DNA of 64,000 nt from Streptomyces minutiscleroticus (GCF_014650875.1 NZ_BMVU01000001.1:62001-126000); one strand, 5' to 3'. Positions 17,695-28,827 are shown, numbered from the stretch's first letter. Program-made: numbers and translations. The notes: generated by a model not told the origin, from the sequence alone.

Positions 17695-18663
17695 GTGAGG
17701 GACACACGAGAGAGCCGGCTGCTCCTGGTGCTGCTGATCGCCATCGCGTTCGCACTGATCACGGTGGACATCCGCGGCGGCGAGGACTCCCCGGTCGACG
17801 GTGCCCGGCAGGCCGCCGCCACCGTCTTCGGCCCGGTCGAGGACGGGGTGTCGTCCGCCGTCGACCCCGTCGGCAACGCGATCGCGGCCGTCCGCGACTC
17901 CGGCGAACGCCACGACCGCGTCGCGCAACTGGAGCGTGAGAACGCCGAGTTGAAGGCCGAGCTGGGCAGCGACGACCGCACCCGCAGCCGTGCGCAGCAG
18001 CTCGACAGAATGCTGAAGACCGCGGGCGCGGGCCAGTACGGCATCAAGGGCGCCCAGGTCATCGCCATAGGAGCGGCCCAGGGCTTCTCCTGGACCGTCA
18101 CCATCGACGCCGGCGCCAACGACGGCATCGAGCGCGACATGACCGTCCTCAACGGCGACGGCCTGGTCGGCCGCGTCACCACGGTCGGCCCCCGCACCGC
18201 CACCGTGCTGCTCGCCAACGACCCCGACTTCACCGTCGGCACCCGGATGGAGTCCACCGACGAGCTCGGCTTCGCCTCCGGCCAGGGCGACCGTCCCCTG
18301 CGCGTCGAGATGCTCAACGGCAAGGCCGAGGTCGAGAAGGGCGACCGGCTGGTCACCTTCGGCTCGCAGGCCGACAAGCCCTTCGTGCCCGGCGTCCCGG
18401 TCGGCGTCGTCTCCCGGGTCGACCCCTCCGGCGGCGACCTGACCCGTACCGTCTACGTGGAGCCGTTCGTCGGCTTCAGCAAGCTCGACATCGTCGGCGT
18501 CGTCGTCGAGGCCCCGCGCGAGGACCCGCGCGACGCGGTCCTGCCGGCCAAGCCCAAGCCGACCCCCAGGCCGACCGTGACCGTGACGGTCACCCCCTCG
18601 CCCGGCGCCCCCGTCGAGGACGGCCTGCAAGAGCCGCAAGAGCAGCAAGAGCAAGAGCAGTAG
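17695..18663 (+). CDS. mreC: Rod-shape/spore-wall protein MreC
   Basis: This bitopic membrane protein links MreB to the periplasmic-face synthesis machinery. Its 322 residues comprise a membrane helix at ~8-25 (LLLVLLIAIAFALITV) and a coiled coil at ~70-110 (RVAQLERENAELKAEL). A beta-rich MreC core follows (~118-275; NDGIERDMTVLNGDGLVGRV, PVGVVSRVDPSG), then a Pro/Thr then Gln/Glu-rich tail. GTG at 17695 is the start; AGGAAGG is 14 nt upstream, rather far. It is followed by mreD 11 nt later. Confidence 0.93.
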   Translation: MRDTRESRLLLVLLIAIAFALITVDIRGGEDSPVDGARQAAATVFGPVEDGVSSAVDPVGNAIAAVRDSGERHDRVAQLERENAELKAELGSDDRTRSRAQQLDRMLKTAGAGQYGIKGAQVIAIGAAQGFSWTVTIDAGANDGIERDMTVLNGDGLVGRVTTVGPRTATVLLANDPDFTVGTRMESTDELGFASGQGDRPLRVEMLNGKAEVEKGDRLVTFGSQADKPFVPGVPVGVVSRVDPSGGDLTRTVYVEPFVGFSKLDIVGVVVEAPREDPRDAVLPAKPKPTPRPTVTVTVTPSPGAPVEDGLQEPQEQQEQEQ

Positions 18664-18674
18664 GAGCGGACCCC

Positions 18675-19346
18675 ATGCGTTTCAACCGGATGCTCCTCTC
18701 CGCCACGCTGGTGGTGGTCGCCCTCGTGATCCAGGTGAGCGTTCTCGCCCGCCTGCACCTGCCGGGCGCCGTGCCCGACCTCGTCCTGCTCACCGTGCTG
18801 GGCCTCGCCCTGGTCTACGGCCACGTCGGCGGCGCCCTCGTCGGCTTCGCCGCCGGCCTGCTCGCCGACCTCGCGCCGCCCGCCGACCACGCCGCCGGCC
18901 GCTACGCCCTGGTCCTGTGCGTCATCGGCTACCTCGCCGGCCTGTTCAAGCCCGACAACGGCCGGCTCAGGTCCGCTACCGGTCCCATGGCCGTGGTCGC
19001 CGTCGCCGCCATCGGCTCCACGCTGCTGTACGCGGGCGTCGGCGCCCTGGTCGGCGACACCGCGGCCCGCCACGTCGGCCTCGGCGGCCTGCTGCTCACC
19101 GCCACCGTGTACGACCTGCTGCTCGCGCCCTTCGTGGTCCCCGGGATCATGGCCCTGGCCCGGCGCGCCGACAACGATCCGCTCGCCGACACCACCAGCG
19201 CCACCAAGGCCGCCGACGTCGCCTCCGGCTGGCTCTCCTCGGGCACCGGCCTGCGCATCGGCGGCCAGCGCAACGGCCTGCGGGCGAGGGCGGCCAAGGC
19301 GCGCGTCGCCCGCGCGGGACGCATCAAGGGGGTCAAGCGCCTGTGA
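18675..19346 (+). CDS. mreD: Rod-shape/spore-wall protein MreD
   Basis: This integral membrane partner of MreC has 223 residues. There are about five hydrophobic segments between residues 5 and 165, including PGAVPDLVLLTVLGLALVYG and the conserved GFAAGLLADLAPP. A basic cytoplasmic tail is rich in Arg/Ala (RARAAKARVARAGRIKG). ATG at 18675 follows AGGAGCGG. It is expected to act with MreC, PBP2 and RodA in the cell-wall synthesis complex. Confidence 0.92.
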   Translation: MRFNRMLLSATLVVVALVIQVSVLARLHLPGAVPDLVLLTVLGLALVYGHVGGALVGFAAGLLADLAPPADHAAGRYALVLCVIGYLAGLFKPDNGRLRSATGPMAVVAVAAIGSTLLYAGVGALVGDTAARHVGLGGLLLTATVYDLLLAPFVVPGIMALARRADNDPLADTTSATKAADVASGWLSSGTGLRIGGQRNGLRARAAKARVARAGRIKGVKRL

Positions 19347-19357
19347 GCACGGCACGG

Positions 19358-19386
19358 CCGGCCGCCCGCGGCCACCGGGCGGCCGG
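19358..19386. terminator. Hairpin between mreD and pbp2
   Basis: An 11-bp perfect stem (19358-19368 with 19376-19386) and a 7-nt loop just after the mreD stop. Because pbp2 follows in the same direction it may only reduce, not end, transcription. Confidence 0.45.
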
Positions 19387-19487
19387 GAACACGCACGACA
19401 CGCACACGCAGGGGGAGGGGGAACAGCCGCAGTGAGCAGTGCCCACCCGTCGCCCACCACCGCCCTTTCACGGGATGGCCTTCGCCC

Positions 19488-21734
19488 ATGAGCAATATTC
19501 CGGAGACCGGGCGGACCCCGAGGGTCCAGATCCGCCTCGTCATCATCCAGATCCTCGTCTTCTCGCTCCTCGGCACCCTCGGCGCCCGCCTGTGGTACCT
19601 CCAGGTCCGCAACGGCGACGAGTACGCCAAGGAGGCCTCGGGCAACCACGTCCAGCAGGTCGTCAGCCCCGCCGTGCGCGGCTCGATCCTCGACGCCCGC
19701 GGCGTGCCGCTCGCCGACAACGAGACCCGCCTCGTCGTCTCGGCGTCCCGCACCGACCTGATGAAGATGGAGGACGACGGCGAGGCCGTCCTCACCAAGC
19801 TCGCCGGCGTCCTGGGCATGAAGCCCCGGGAGGTCCAGGAGAAGGTCCGCCTCTGCGACGCGAAGACGCCGCAGCCCTGCTGGAACGGCTCGCCGTACCA
19901 GCCCATCCCGATCACCGACGAGGCCACGCCCAAGCAGGCCCTGCAGATCCGCGAGCGCGCCGAGGACTTCCCCGGCATCACGGCCGAACCGCAGGCCGTG
20001 CGCCGCTACGCCGCCCCCGGCGAGGCCAACACCGCGCAGGTCCTCGGCTACCTCTCCCCGGTCACCGACGAGGAGATCAAGAAGGCCGAGAAGACCGACT
20101 CGCCCTACCTGCGCTCCGACCAGGTCGGCCGCTCCGGCCTGGAGCGCACCTACGACAAGGAGCTGCGCGGCAAGGCCGGCGTCACCCGCTACGAGGTCGA
20201 CAACCTCGGCCGCGTCATCGGCGAGGCCGAGGGCGACGAGGCCCAGCCCGGCGCGAACGTCGTCACCAGCATCGACGCCCGCGTCCAGCGCGTCGCCGAG
20301 TACGAGCTCAACGAGGCGATGAAGACCGCCCGCGGCGAGTTCGACAGGAACACCGGCGAGAACTACAAGGCCGACTCCGGCGCCGTCGTGGTGATGGAGG
20401 CCAGGACGGGCCGCGTCGTCGCCATGGCGTCCAACCCGACGTACGACCCGAACGCCTGGGTCGGCGGCATCTCCGGCAAGGACTACGCCGAGCTGACGGG
20501 CAAGAACTCCAACTACCCGCTGCTCAACCGCGCGATCCAGGGCCAGGCCGCCCCCGGCTCCATCTTCAAGGTGATCCCGACGACCGCCGCGGTCAACGCC
20601 GGGTACTCCTTCGAGGGCCCCTACGACTGCTCCGCCTCGTACTCGATCGGCGGCCAGGTCTTCAAGAACTTCGAGTCCAAGGGGTACGGCCCCATCAGCC
20701 TCGGCCGCGCCCTGGAGGTCTCCTGCGACACCGTCTTCTACCGCCTCTCGCACGAGGAGTGGAAGAAGGACGGCGGCGCCAAGCCGCACAAGGACACCAA
20801 CGACTGGTTCTACAAGACGGCCCACCAGTTCGGCCTCGGCAAGGAGACCGGCATCGACCTCCCGAACGAGGTCACCGGCCGCGTCCCCGACCGCCAGTGG
20901 AAGCAGGAGTACTGGAAGGCCAACAAGGACGCCTGGTGCAGGACCGGCAAGAAGGACGGCGACTACGCGGAGAAGATCGCCTACGAGAACTGCCTCGAGG
21001 GCAACCGGATGCGCGCCGGTGACTCCGTCAACTACTCCATCGGGCAGGGCGACACCCTCGTCACCCCGATACAGATGGCGACGATCTACGCGGCCATCTC
21101 CAACGGCGGCACCCTCTACAACCCCACCGTCGGCAAGGCCATCGTCAGCGCCGACGGCAAGCGGGTGCAGGAGATCGAGCCGAAGTCGCACGGCAGGCTG
21201 CCGATGACGAAGAAGACCCGCGACGCCATCGACGGCGCCCTGGAGGGCGTCGCGACCCGCGGCACGGCCGCCTGGCGCTTCCAGGGCTGGCCGCAGGACG
21301 AGATCGCGATGCACGCCAAGACCGGTACGGCGGAGGTCTACGGCAAGCAGACCACCTCCTGGTTCGCCACGTACACCAAGGACTACACGGTCGTCATGAC
21401 CATCTCCCAGGGCGGTACGGGCTCCGGCGCCTCGGGACCGGCCGTGCGCAAGATCTACAACGCGCTGTACGGCGTCAGCGAGGACGGCAAGGTCGACAAG
21501 AAGAAGGCCCTCCTCTACACCCCGCAGAAGGACCTGCCCGAGATCAAGGCCGACGGCTCCATCGCCTCCCCGAAGATCAAGCCGTACGACCCGAAGGACG
21601 AGCAGGCCACCGGGGAGGGCGAGCAGCCGGGCAGCCCCGACAACCCGGCCGCCACCACGACCCCGCCGCCCGCCGGCAACCGGAACACCCGCAGGCGCGA
21701 GGCCCGCCGCGGCCGGGGACGGAGGAGCACATGA
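19488..21734 (+). CDS. mrdA: Penicillin-binding protein 2 (class B transpeptidase)
   Basis: This membrane-anchored transpeptidase cross-links peptidoglycan together with RodA. The protein has 748 residues: a short cytoplasmic start, a membrane helix ~17-38, a PBP dimer/pedestal region ~55-290, then the transpeptidase domain. The active site is S358 in SIFK (358-361), SCD in place of SxN (LEVSCDTVFYR), and K611-T-G (HAKTGTAEVY). A Pro/Arg-rich C-terminal tail (~60 residues) is extra compared with E. coli PBP2. Two Cys pairs in the outer part may form disulphides. ATG at 19488 is used. Its stop overlaps the rodA start by four bases. Confidence 0.95.
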   Translation: MSNIPETGRTPRVQIRLVIIQILVFSLLGTLGARLWYLQVRNGDEYAKEASGNHVQQVVSPAVRGSILDARGVPLADNETRLVVSASRTDLMKMEDDGEAVLTKLAGVLGMKPREVQEKVRLCDAKTPQPCWNGSPYQPIPITDEATPKQALQIRERAEDFPGITAEPQAVRRYAAPGEANTAQVLGYLSPVTDEEIKKAEKTDSPYLRSDQVGRSGLERTYDKELRGKAGVTRYEVDNLGRVIGEAEGDEAQPGANVVTSIDARVQRVAEYELNEAMKTARGEFDRNTGENYKADSGAVVVMEARTGRVVAMASNPTYDPNAWVGGISGKDYAELTGKNSNYPLLNRAIQGQAAPGSIFKVIPTTAAVNAGYSFEGPYDCSASYSIGGQVFKNFESKGYGPISLGRALEVSCDTVFYRLSHEEWKKDGGAKPHKDTNDWFYKTAHQFGLGKETGIDLPNEVTGRVPDRQWKQEYWKANKDAWCRTGKKDGDYAEKIAYENCLEGNRMRAGDSVNYSIGQGDTLVTPIQMATIYAAISNGGTLYNPTVGKAIVSADGKRVQEIEPKSHGRLPMTKKTRDAIDGALEGVATRGTAAWRFQGWPQDEIAMHAKTGTAEVYGKQTTSWFATYTKDYTVVMTISQGGTGSGASGPAVRKIYNALYGVSEDGKVDKKKALLYTPQKDLPEIKADGSIASPKIKPYDPKDEQATGEGEQPGSPDNPAATTTPPPAGNRNTRRREARRGRGRRST

Positions 21735-22927
21735 GCGCCAACAACTTCTCCGTCAGCGGCTACGGGCCCGACCGCCCCGGCTGGACCCGGCTGTTCGCCC
21801 GCGACTCCCTGGCCCGCCGGCTGGACTGGCCGATACTGTTCGCGGCGATCGCGCTGTCCCTGATCGGCACGGCCCTCGTCCACTCGGCGACCCGCAACCG
21901 CACCGAGCTCAACCACGGCGACCCGTACTACTTCCTGGTCCGCCACCTGCTCAACACCGGCATCGGATTCGCCCTGATGGTCGGTACGGTCTGGCTCGGC
22001 CACCGCACCCTGCGCACGGCCGTGCCGATCCTGTACGGCATCTCGGTCTTCCTCGTGCTGCTGGTGCTCACCCCGCTCGGCGCGACGATCAACGGCGCGC
22101 ACGCGTGGATCGTCCTCGGCGGCGGCTTCTCCCTGCAGCCCTCCGAGTTCGTCAAGATCACCATCATCCTCGGGATGGCGATGCTGCTGGCGGCCCGCGT
22201 CGACGCGGGCGACAGGCCCCACCCCGACCACCGCACGGTCCTGCAGGCCCTCGGCCTGGCCGTGGTGCCGATGGCGATCGTCATGCTGATGCCGGACCTC
22301 GGCTCGGTCATGGTCATGGTCGTCATCGTGCTCGGCGTGCTGCTCGCCTCCGGCGCCTCCAACCGCTGGGTCCTCGGCCTGATCGGCGCGGGCGCCGCCG
22401 GCGCGATCGCCGTCTGGCAGCTGAAGATCCTGGACGACTACCAGATCGCCCGGTTCGCGGCCTTCGCCAACCCCGAGCTGGACCCCGCGGGCGTCGGCTA
22501 CAACACCAACCAGGCCCGTATCGCGATCGGCTCCGGTGGCCTCTTCGGCACCGGCCTCGGCCAGGGCTCGCAGACCACCGGCCAGTTCGTGCCCGAGCAG
22601 CAGACGGACTTCGTCTTCACCGTCGCGGGCGAGGAGCTCGGCTTCGTCGGCGCCGGTCTGATACTGCTGCTCCTCGGCGTGGTCTTCTGGCGCGCCTGCC
22701 GCATCGCCCGCGAGACCACCGAGCTGTACGGCACCATCGTCGCCGCCGGCATCATCGCCTGGTTCGCCTTCCAGTCCTTCGAGAACATCGGCATGACCCT
22801 CGGCATCATGCCGGTCGCCGGCCTGCCGCTGCCCTTCGTCTCGTACGGCGGCTCGTCGATGTTCGCCGTCTGGATAGCGGTCGGCCTGCTCCAGTCGATC
22901 CGGGTGCAGCGGCCGATGTCTGCGTGA
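21731..22927 (+). CDS. rodA: RodA-type SEDS glycosyltransferase (Sfr)
   Basis: This polytopic SEDS protein polymerises lipid II into glycan strands and works with the PBP2 encoded just upstream. The 398-residue product has about ten membrane helices and family marks GAHAWIVLGGGFSLQPSEFVK, MLMPDLGSVM, GLGQGSQTTGQFVPEQQTDFVF and LPLPFVSYGGSS. The ATG at 21731 overlaps the pbp2 stop (ATGA), so the two are translationally coupled. In Streptomyces this gene is called sfr and belongs to the spore-wall complex. A terminator follows. Confidence 0.96.
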   Translation: MSANNFSVSGYGPDRPGWTRLFARDSLARRLDWPILFAAIALSLIGTALVHSATRNRTELNHGDPYYFLVRHLLNTGIGFALMVGTVWLGHRTLRTAVPILYGISVFLVLLVLTPLGATINGAHAWIVLGGGFSLQPSEFVKITIILGMAMLLAARVDAGDRPHPDHRTVLQALGLAVVPMAIVMLMPDLGSVMVMVVIVLGVLLASGASNRWVLGLIGAGAAGAIAVWQLKILDDYQIARFAAFANPELDPAGVGYNTNQARIAIGSGGLFGTGLGQGSQTTGQFVPEQQTDFVFTVAGEELGFVGAGLILLLLGVVFWRACRIARETTELYGTIVAAGIIAWFAFQSFENIGMTLGIMPVAGLPLPFVSYGGSSMFAVWIAVGLLQSIRVQRPMSA

Positions 22928-22935
22928 CGCGGCAC

Positions 22936-22973
22936 GGGGCAGGCGGGGAGGGAAGACTCCTCCCTCCTGCCCC
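22936..22973. terminator. Terminator of the mre-rodA unit
   Basis: Outer stem GGGGCAGG/CCTGCCCC (22936-22943 with 22966-22973) with an inner GGAGGG/CCCTCC part, 9 nt after the rodA stop. Confidence 0.65.
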
Positions 22974-23005
22974 GCAGGGGCCTGCCCCTGTCTCCGGAAG
23001 GCGGT

Positions 23006-23011
23006 TAGATT
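23006..23011 (+). promoter_or_regulatory. -10 element of the CYTH-CHAD gene, leaderless
   Basis: TAGATT ends 6 nt before the ATG at 23018 and no Shine-Dalgarno is present, so the transcript should start at the A of ATG. Confidence 0.55.
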
Positions 23012-23017
23012 CGGTAC

Positions 23018-24532
23018 ATGGCGGACACCAAGCGCGAGATCGAGCGAAAGTACGCAGCCGACCCGACCACCGCACTGCCCGACCTCACCGCCGTGCCCGG
23101 AGTGGCGGCGGTCGTGGACAAGGGCGTCGCGGACCTCGACGCCACCTACTACGACACGGCCGACCAGCGGCTCGCCGCCGCCTCCCTCACCCTGCGCCGC
23201 CGCACCGGCGGCGACGACGCCGGCTGGCACCTCAAGCTCCCCGTCGCCGACGGCGTACGGGACGAGATCCACGTCCCCCTCTCCGACACCCTGCCCAAGG
23301 CCCTCGCCGCCCTCGTGCGCTCCCGCACCCGCGACGCCGCCCTCGGCCCCGTCGTCCGGCTGCGCTCCGCGCGCGACGTCCGCCACCTCCTCGACGCCGA
23401 CGGCGGCCTGCTCGCCGAGGTCAGCGTCGACCGCGTGCGCGCCGAGCGGCTCGACGGCGGCGACGGCGCCGCCGGGTGGACCGAGATCGAGGTCGAGCTC
23501 GCCGACGGCGGCGACCCCGCCTTCCTCGACAAGGTCGACAAGAAGCTCCGCAAAGCCGGCATCGAGCCGTCCTCCTCGCCGTCCAAGTTGGCCCGCGCCC
23601 TCGACGAGACGGGGGCGCGCCCGCAGCGGCCCGTCGCGGCCGTCCCCGCCACCGGGGGACCGGTGACCGCGGGCGACCACGTCCTGGCCTACATACGGGC
23701 CCAGCGCGAGGCGATCCTCGCACTCGACCCCGCCGTGCGGCGGGACGTGCCCGACTCCGTCCACAAGATGCGGGTCGCCACCCGCCGCCTGCGCAGCACG
23801 CTGCGCTCCTTCGGCTCCGTCCTGGACCGCACCGCCACCGACCCCGTCGCCGCAGAGCTCAAGTGGCTCGCCGGCGAACTCGGCGCCGACCGCGACCAGG
23901 AGGTCCTCACCGAGCGCCTCACCGCCGCCGTCGACGCCCTGCCCCGCGCCCTGCTGACCGGACCCGTCCGCGGCCGGCTGCGCACCTGGAGCCAGGCCCG
24001 GCACGGCGGCAGCCGCCGCCGTATCCTCGCCGCCCTCGACGGCCGGCGCCACCTCGACCTGCTCGCCGCCCTCGACGCCCTCGTCGCCGACCCGCCGCTG
24101 CGCCCGGCCGCCGCGAAGAAGCCGGAGAAGGTCCTGGCCAAGGCCGTGCGCAAGGACTTCGACAAGGTCGCCGCCCTGGTCGAGCGGGCCCTCGGCCTGC
24201 CGCCCGGCACCGAGCGCGACGTCGCGACGCACGAGGCCCGCAAGAAGGCCAAGCGCACCCGGTACGCCGCCGAGGCCGCCGCGCCCGCCCTGGGCGACCC
24301 GGCTTCCGCCCTCGCCAGGGCCGTCAAGTCCCTGCAGGACGTGCTCGGCGACCACCAGGACAGCGTCATGGCCCGCGCCGCCCTGCGCGACCTCGCCGCC
24401 CAGTCCCACGCCGCCGGGGAGAACCCCTTCACCTTCGGCGTGCTGTACGGCCGCGAGGAGCGCGTGGCGGCCCGCCGGGAGGCGGAGCTGCCAAAGGAGT
24501 GGAAGCGGGTCCGCAAGGCCATGCGCCTCTGA
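23018..24532 (+). CDS. CYTH and CHAD domain protein
   Basis: This two-domain protein of 504 residues binds or processes phosphate-rich ligands. Residues 1-~200 are a CYTH (triphosphate tunnel) domain with the EIERK motif at 7-11 and acidic/basic strands such as LTLRRRTGGDDAGWHLKLP and WTEIEVEL. Residues ~215-500 are a CHAD helical domain with conserved basic/His positions (DSVHKMRVATRRLRSTLRSF, HEARKKAKRTRYAAE, LGDHQDSVMAR). CHAD domains bind polyphosphate, so this protein may act on triphosphate or sit on polyphosphate granules; that is from family knowledge. A leaderless start at ATG 23018 is predicted. Confidence 0.92.
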   Translation: MADTKREIERKYAADPTTALPDLTAVPGVAAVVDKGVADLDATYYDTADQRLAAASLTLRRRTGGDDAGWHLKLPVADGVRDEIHVPLSDTLPKALAALVRSRTRDAALGPVVRLRSARDVRHLLDADGGLLAEVSVDRVRAERLDGGDGAAGWTEIEVELADGGDPAFLDKVDKKLRKAGIEPSSSPSKLARALDETGARPQRPVAAVPATGGPVTAGDHVLAYIRAQREAILALDPAVRRDVPDSVHKMRVATRRLRSTLRSFGSVLDRTATDPVAAELKWLAGELGADRDQEVLTERLTAAVDALPRALLTGPVRGRLRTWSQARHGGSRRRILAALDGRRHLDLLAALDALVADPPLRPAAAKKPEKVLAKAVRKDFDKVAALVERALGLPPGTERDVATHEARKKAKRTRYAAEAAAPALGDPASALARAVKSLQDVLGDHQDSVMARAALRDLAAQSHAAGENPFTFGVLYGREERVAARREAELPKEWKRVRKAMRL

Positions 24533-24616
24533 CACCGAAGGGCTTCCCGGTGGTCCCGGGGGCGCCCTCCCGGACCCCTGGGCCGGACGGGGGACGGCGG
24601 GCGCCTCCGATGGCGT

Positions 24617-24622
24617 TAGGCT
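24617..24622 (+). promoter_or_regulatory. Candidate -10 of the radical-SAM gene
   Basis: TAGGCT lies 60 bp upstream of the ATG at 24683, after the CYTH-CHAD stop. A GC hairpin (about 24632-24660) sits in the resulting short leader. Confidence 0.3.
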
Positions 24623-24682
24623 TGAGGGTCACCCGCCCCCGTCCGGGGGCGTGCCCCCAGTCCGCTCACGAAAGTCCGCGAG

Positions 24683-26656
<1,974 letters not shown>

Positions 26657-26747
26657 GAGAGGTGCGAGGGGGCTCGTTCCGATGTGAGGCGGGGGCGCGC
26701 GGGCGCATGGCCGGATCCATCCGGTCCGCTCGTGCGTCCTCACGGAC

Positions 26748-27959
26748 ATGGAGCGGAAGGGAACGGTCGTCGAGGGCGGGCCGCACCGGAGCGAGGGCTG
26801 TCTCGCGGTGGCGGTCCGGCTGCCCGTGCGGATCGTCGTGCTCGTCCTGGTCGTGCCGGTGCGCCTCGCCTGGGACGCCCTGGCGGCCGGCGGGCGGCTC
26901 CTGAACGAGGCCGTGCTCAGGCCGCTCGGCCGGGTCCTGCTGTGGCTCGGCCGGGCCGTCCTCGTACGGCCGTGGGTGGCGCTGTGGCGCCACGCCGTCG
27001 CCCCCCTCGGGCGCGTCCTGCTCGTCGTGCCCGCGGTGTGGGCGTACCGCCACGTGCTGACGCCGCTCGGACACGGTGCCGCGTGGGCGCTGCGGCGCGC
27101 CGGTGCCGGTGCGGCCCATGTGCTCCTGGGGCTGTGGTCCGGGGTGTCCTGGGCGGGGCGCGGCGCCGGTGCCGCATGGGGGTGGCTGTACGCGCGCCTG
27201 CTCGTACCCGCCGGGCGCGGCCTGTCCCGGCTGCTCGGAGGGCTGGGCCGGGGAGCGGGCGCCGCGCTCCTCGCGGTCTGCGCGGCCGCGGTGTGGCTGG
27301 GCCGGTACGTCCTCGTCGTCCCGGCGCTGTGGCTGTACCGGTGGGTGCTGACGCCCGCCGGACACGGGATCGTGTGGTGCGCGCGGGGACTGGCGTGGCT
27401 CGTCCGGGTGACCGCCGCGGGCGTCGGCGCCGCCCTGTACCGGACCCTCCGCATCGTGGTCGTCCTGCCCGCCGCCGCCCTGTGGCGGTGGGTCCTCGCG
27501 CCGCTGGCCGGGGCCCTTCTCGTGGTGGCGCGGGAGATCGTCGACGCGCTCGGGCACGCCTGGCGCGTGGCGGGACGCGTCTCGCGCGCGGTGGGCCGCT
27601 TCCTCGGCACGCTCCTGCGGTGGCTCGTGGTCGTCCCGGCCGGGTGGACGTACCGGACCGTGCTCACCCCGGTCGGGCACGCCGTGCGCGATCTGGTGTG
27701 GCGGCCTGCGGCCGACGCCGCGCGGAGCGCGGGGCGCACGGCCCGGCAGGCTCTGGCGGCGGCCCGCGACACGGCGCGTCAAGCGCGCCGAGGTCCGCAG
27801 AGCGCTCTTCGGCGCTTCCGGGGGGCGGGCCCCGGTGCCGTCCGGAGGCCCGCGGGAGCGGACGGCGGCGCCCGCCGGGGACCCGCGCGCACCCCGCCCG
27901 GTCCCGCTCGGCGAACCCCGGCGGGAACCGCAGGCCGACGAGGCACGTACTCTAGGTAG
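26748..27959 (+). CDS. Internally repetitive membrane-associated protein
   Basis: I do not recognise a family. The 403 residues are almost entirely Val/Leu/Ala/Trp/Arg with a repeating motif. VVPAVWAYRHVLTPLGH, VVPALWLYRWVLTPAGH and VVPAGWTYRTVLTPVGH are clear copies. LRPLGRVLLWLGRAV, VRPWVALWRHAVAPLGR and VLPAAALWRWVLAPLAG are weaker ones, spaced about 35-60 residues. Each copy reads as a hydrophobic or amphipathic helix closed by R/W-x-VLTP. The last ~80 residues are Arg/Pro/Ala-rich and probably disordered. Codons have strong G/C third positions, supporting this frame over the overlapping one. It lies between the TIGR03960 and TIGR03936 genes. The ATG at 26748 is the first in frame; no good Shine-Dalgarno is visible, so the start is uncertain. 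Confidence 0.65.
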   Translation: MERKGTVVEGGPHRSEGCLAVAVRLPVRIVVLVLVVPVRLAWDALAAGGRLLNEAVLRPLGRVLLWLGRAVLVRPWVALWRHAVAPLGRVLLVVPAVWAYRHVLTPLGHGAAWALRRAGAGAAHVLLGLWSGVSWAGRGAGAAWGWLYARLLVPAGRGLSRLLGGLGRGAGAALLAVCAAAVWLGRYVLVVPALWLYRWVLTPAGHGIVWCARGLAWLVRVTAAGVGAALYRTLRIVVVLPAAALWRWVLAPLAGALLVVAREIVDALGHAWRVAGRVSRAVGRFLGTLLRWLVVVPAGWTYRTVLTPVGHAVRDLVWRPAADAARSAGRTARQALAAARDTARQARRGPQSALRRFRGAGPGAVRRPAGADGGARRGPARTPPGPARRTPAGTAGRRGTYSR

Positions 27960-27993
27960 CAGTACGACCGCTCTCACGAAGGACTGAACGACA

Positions 27994-28827
27994 CTGGGCA
28001 AGCGACAGCCCGAAGGCCCGCCGCCCGCACCGGCGGTGCAGCGCATCCGACTGCGCTACACCAAGCGCGGCCGCCTCCGGTTCACCAGCCACCGTGACTT
28101 CCAGCGCGCCTTCGAGCGCGCGTTGCGCCGTGCCGAGGTGCCGATGGCGTACTCGGCGGGGTTCACGCCGCATCCGAAGGTGTCGTACGCCAATGCCGCA
28201 CCCACCGGCACGGGCAGTGAGGCGGAGTACCTGGAGATCGCGCTCACCGAGGCGCGCGACCCCGGCAGGCTGCGCGAGCTCCTCGACGAGTCGCTGCCCG
28301 ACGGGCTCGACATCGTCGACGCGGTCGAGGCCCGCACGCCGGGTCTGGCCGACCGGCTCACCGCGTCCGTGTGGGAGCTGCGCCTGGACGGCGTGGCGCC
28401 CGAGGACGCGGAGCGCGCGGCCGGGGCCTTCCGCTCCGCGGAGACCGTCGAGGTCCAGCGCATGACCAAGAACGGTGTGCGCACCTTCGACGCCCGCGCC
28501 GCCGTCGCACATCTCCAGACGCACCACGATCGGGCCGATGGGCCGATTGACCAGCCTTGTGCGATACTGCGGCTGGTTGTTCGGCACGTGACGCCTGCCG
28601 TACGACCCGACGACGTCCTGTCCGGTCTCCGCGCCGTGGCCGACCTGGCGCCGCCGGTCCCCGCAGCGGTGACCAGGCTGGCGCAGGGGCTGTTCGATGA
28701 AGAGACCGGCACGGTGACCGACCCGCTCGCGCCCGACCGCGAGGCAGTTGCGGCCGCCCCGGCCGATCGTTCAGGGGCCTCCGTGACCGCCGCCGCGACG
28801 GCGCCGGTGCCGGAAGGTCCCGCGTAG
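27994..28827 (+). CDS. TIGR03936 (DUF2344) radical-SAM-linked protein
   Basis: The family core VQRIRLRYTKRGRLRFTSHRDFQRAFERA, with AGFTPHPKVSYANA next, identifies the small partner of the TIGR03960 radical-SAM protein. An extended C-terminus follows. The usual Streptomyces start (MGKRQPEGPPPAP-) is encoded here with CTG as first codon at 27994; AAGGA lies 10 nt upstream (27979-27983). The first conventional start is GTG at 28036, which would remove 14 residues and has no Shine-Dalgarno. With CTG the protein has 277 residues. The function is unknown, probably in a shared modification with its partner. rne follows 240 bp downstream. Confidence 0.88.
   Translation: MGKRQPEGPPPAPAVQRIRLRYTKRGRLRFTSHRDFQRAFERALRRAEVPMAYSAGFTPHPKVSYANAAPTGTGSEAEYLEIALTEARDPGRLRELLDESLPDGLDIVDAVEARTPGLADRLTASVWELRLDGVAPEDAERAAGAFRSAETVEVQRMTKNGVRTFDARAAVAHLQTHHDRADGPIDQPCAILRLVVRHVTPAVRPDDVLSGLRAVADLAPPVPAAVTRLAQGLFDEETGTVTDPLAPDREAVAAAPADRSGASVTAAATAPVPEGPA

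Noticed and set aside
26684..27955. Overlapping plus-strand frame within the repeat membrane gene
   Set aside because: It is Arg/Gly/Pro-rich without repeats or third-position bias; the frame from 26748 has both.
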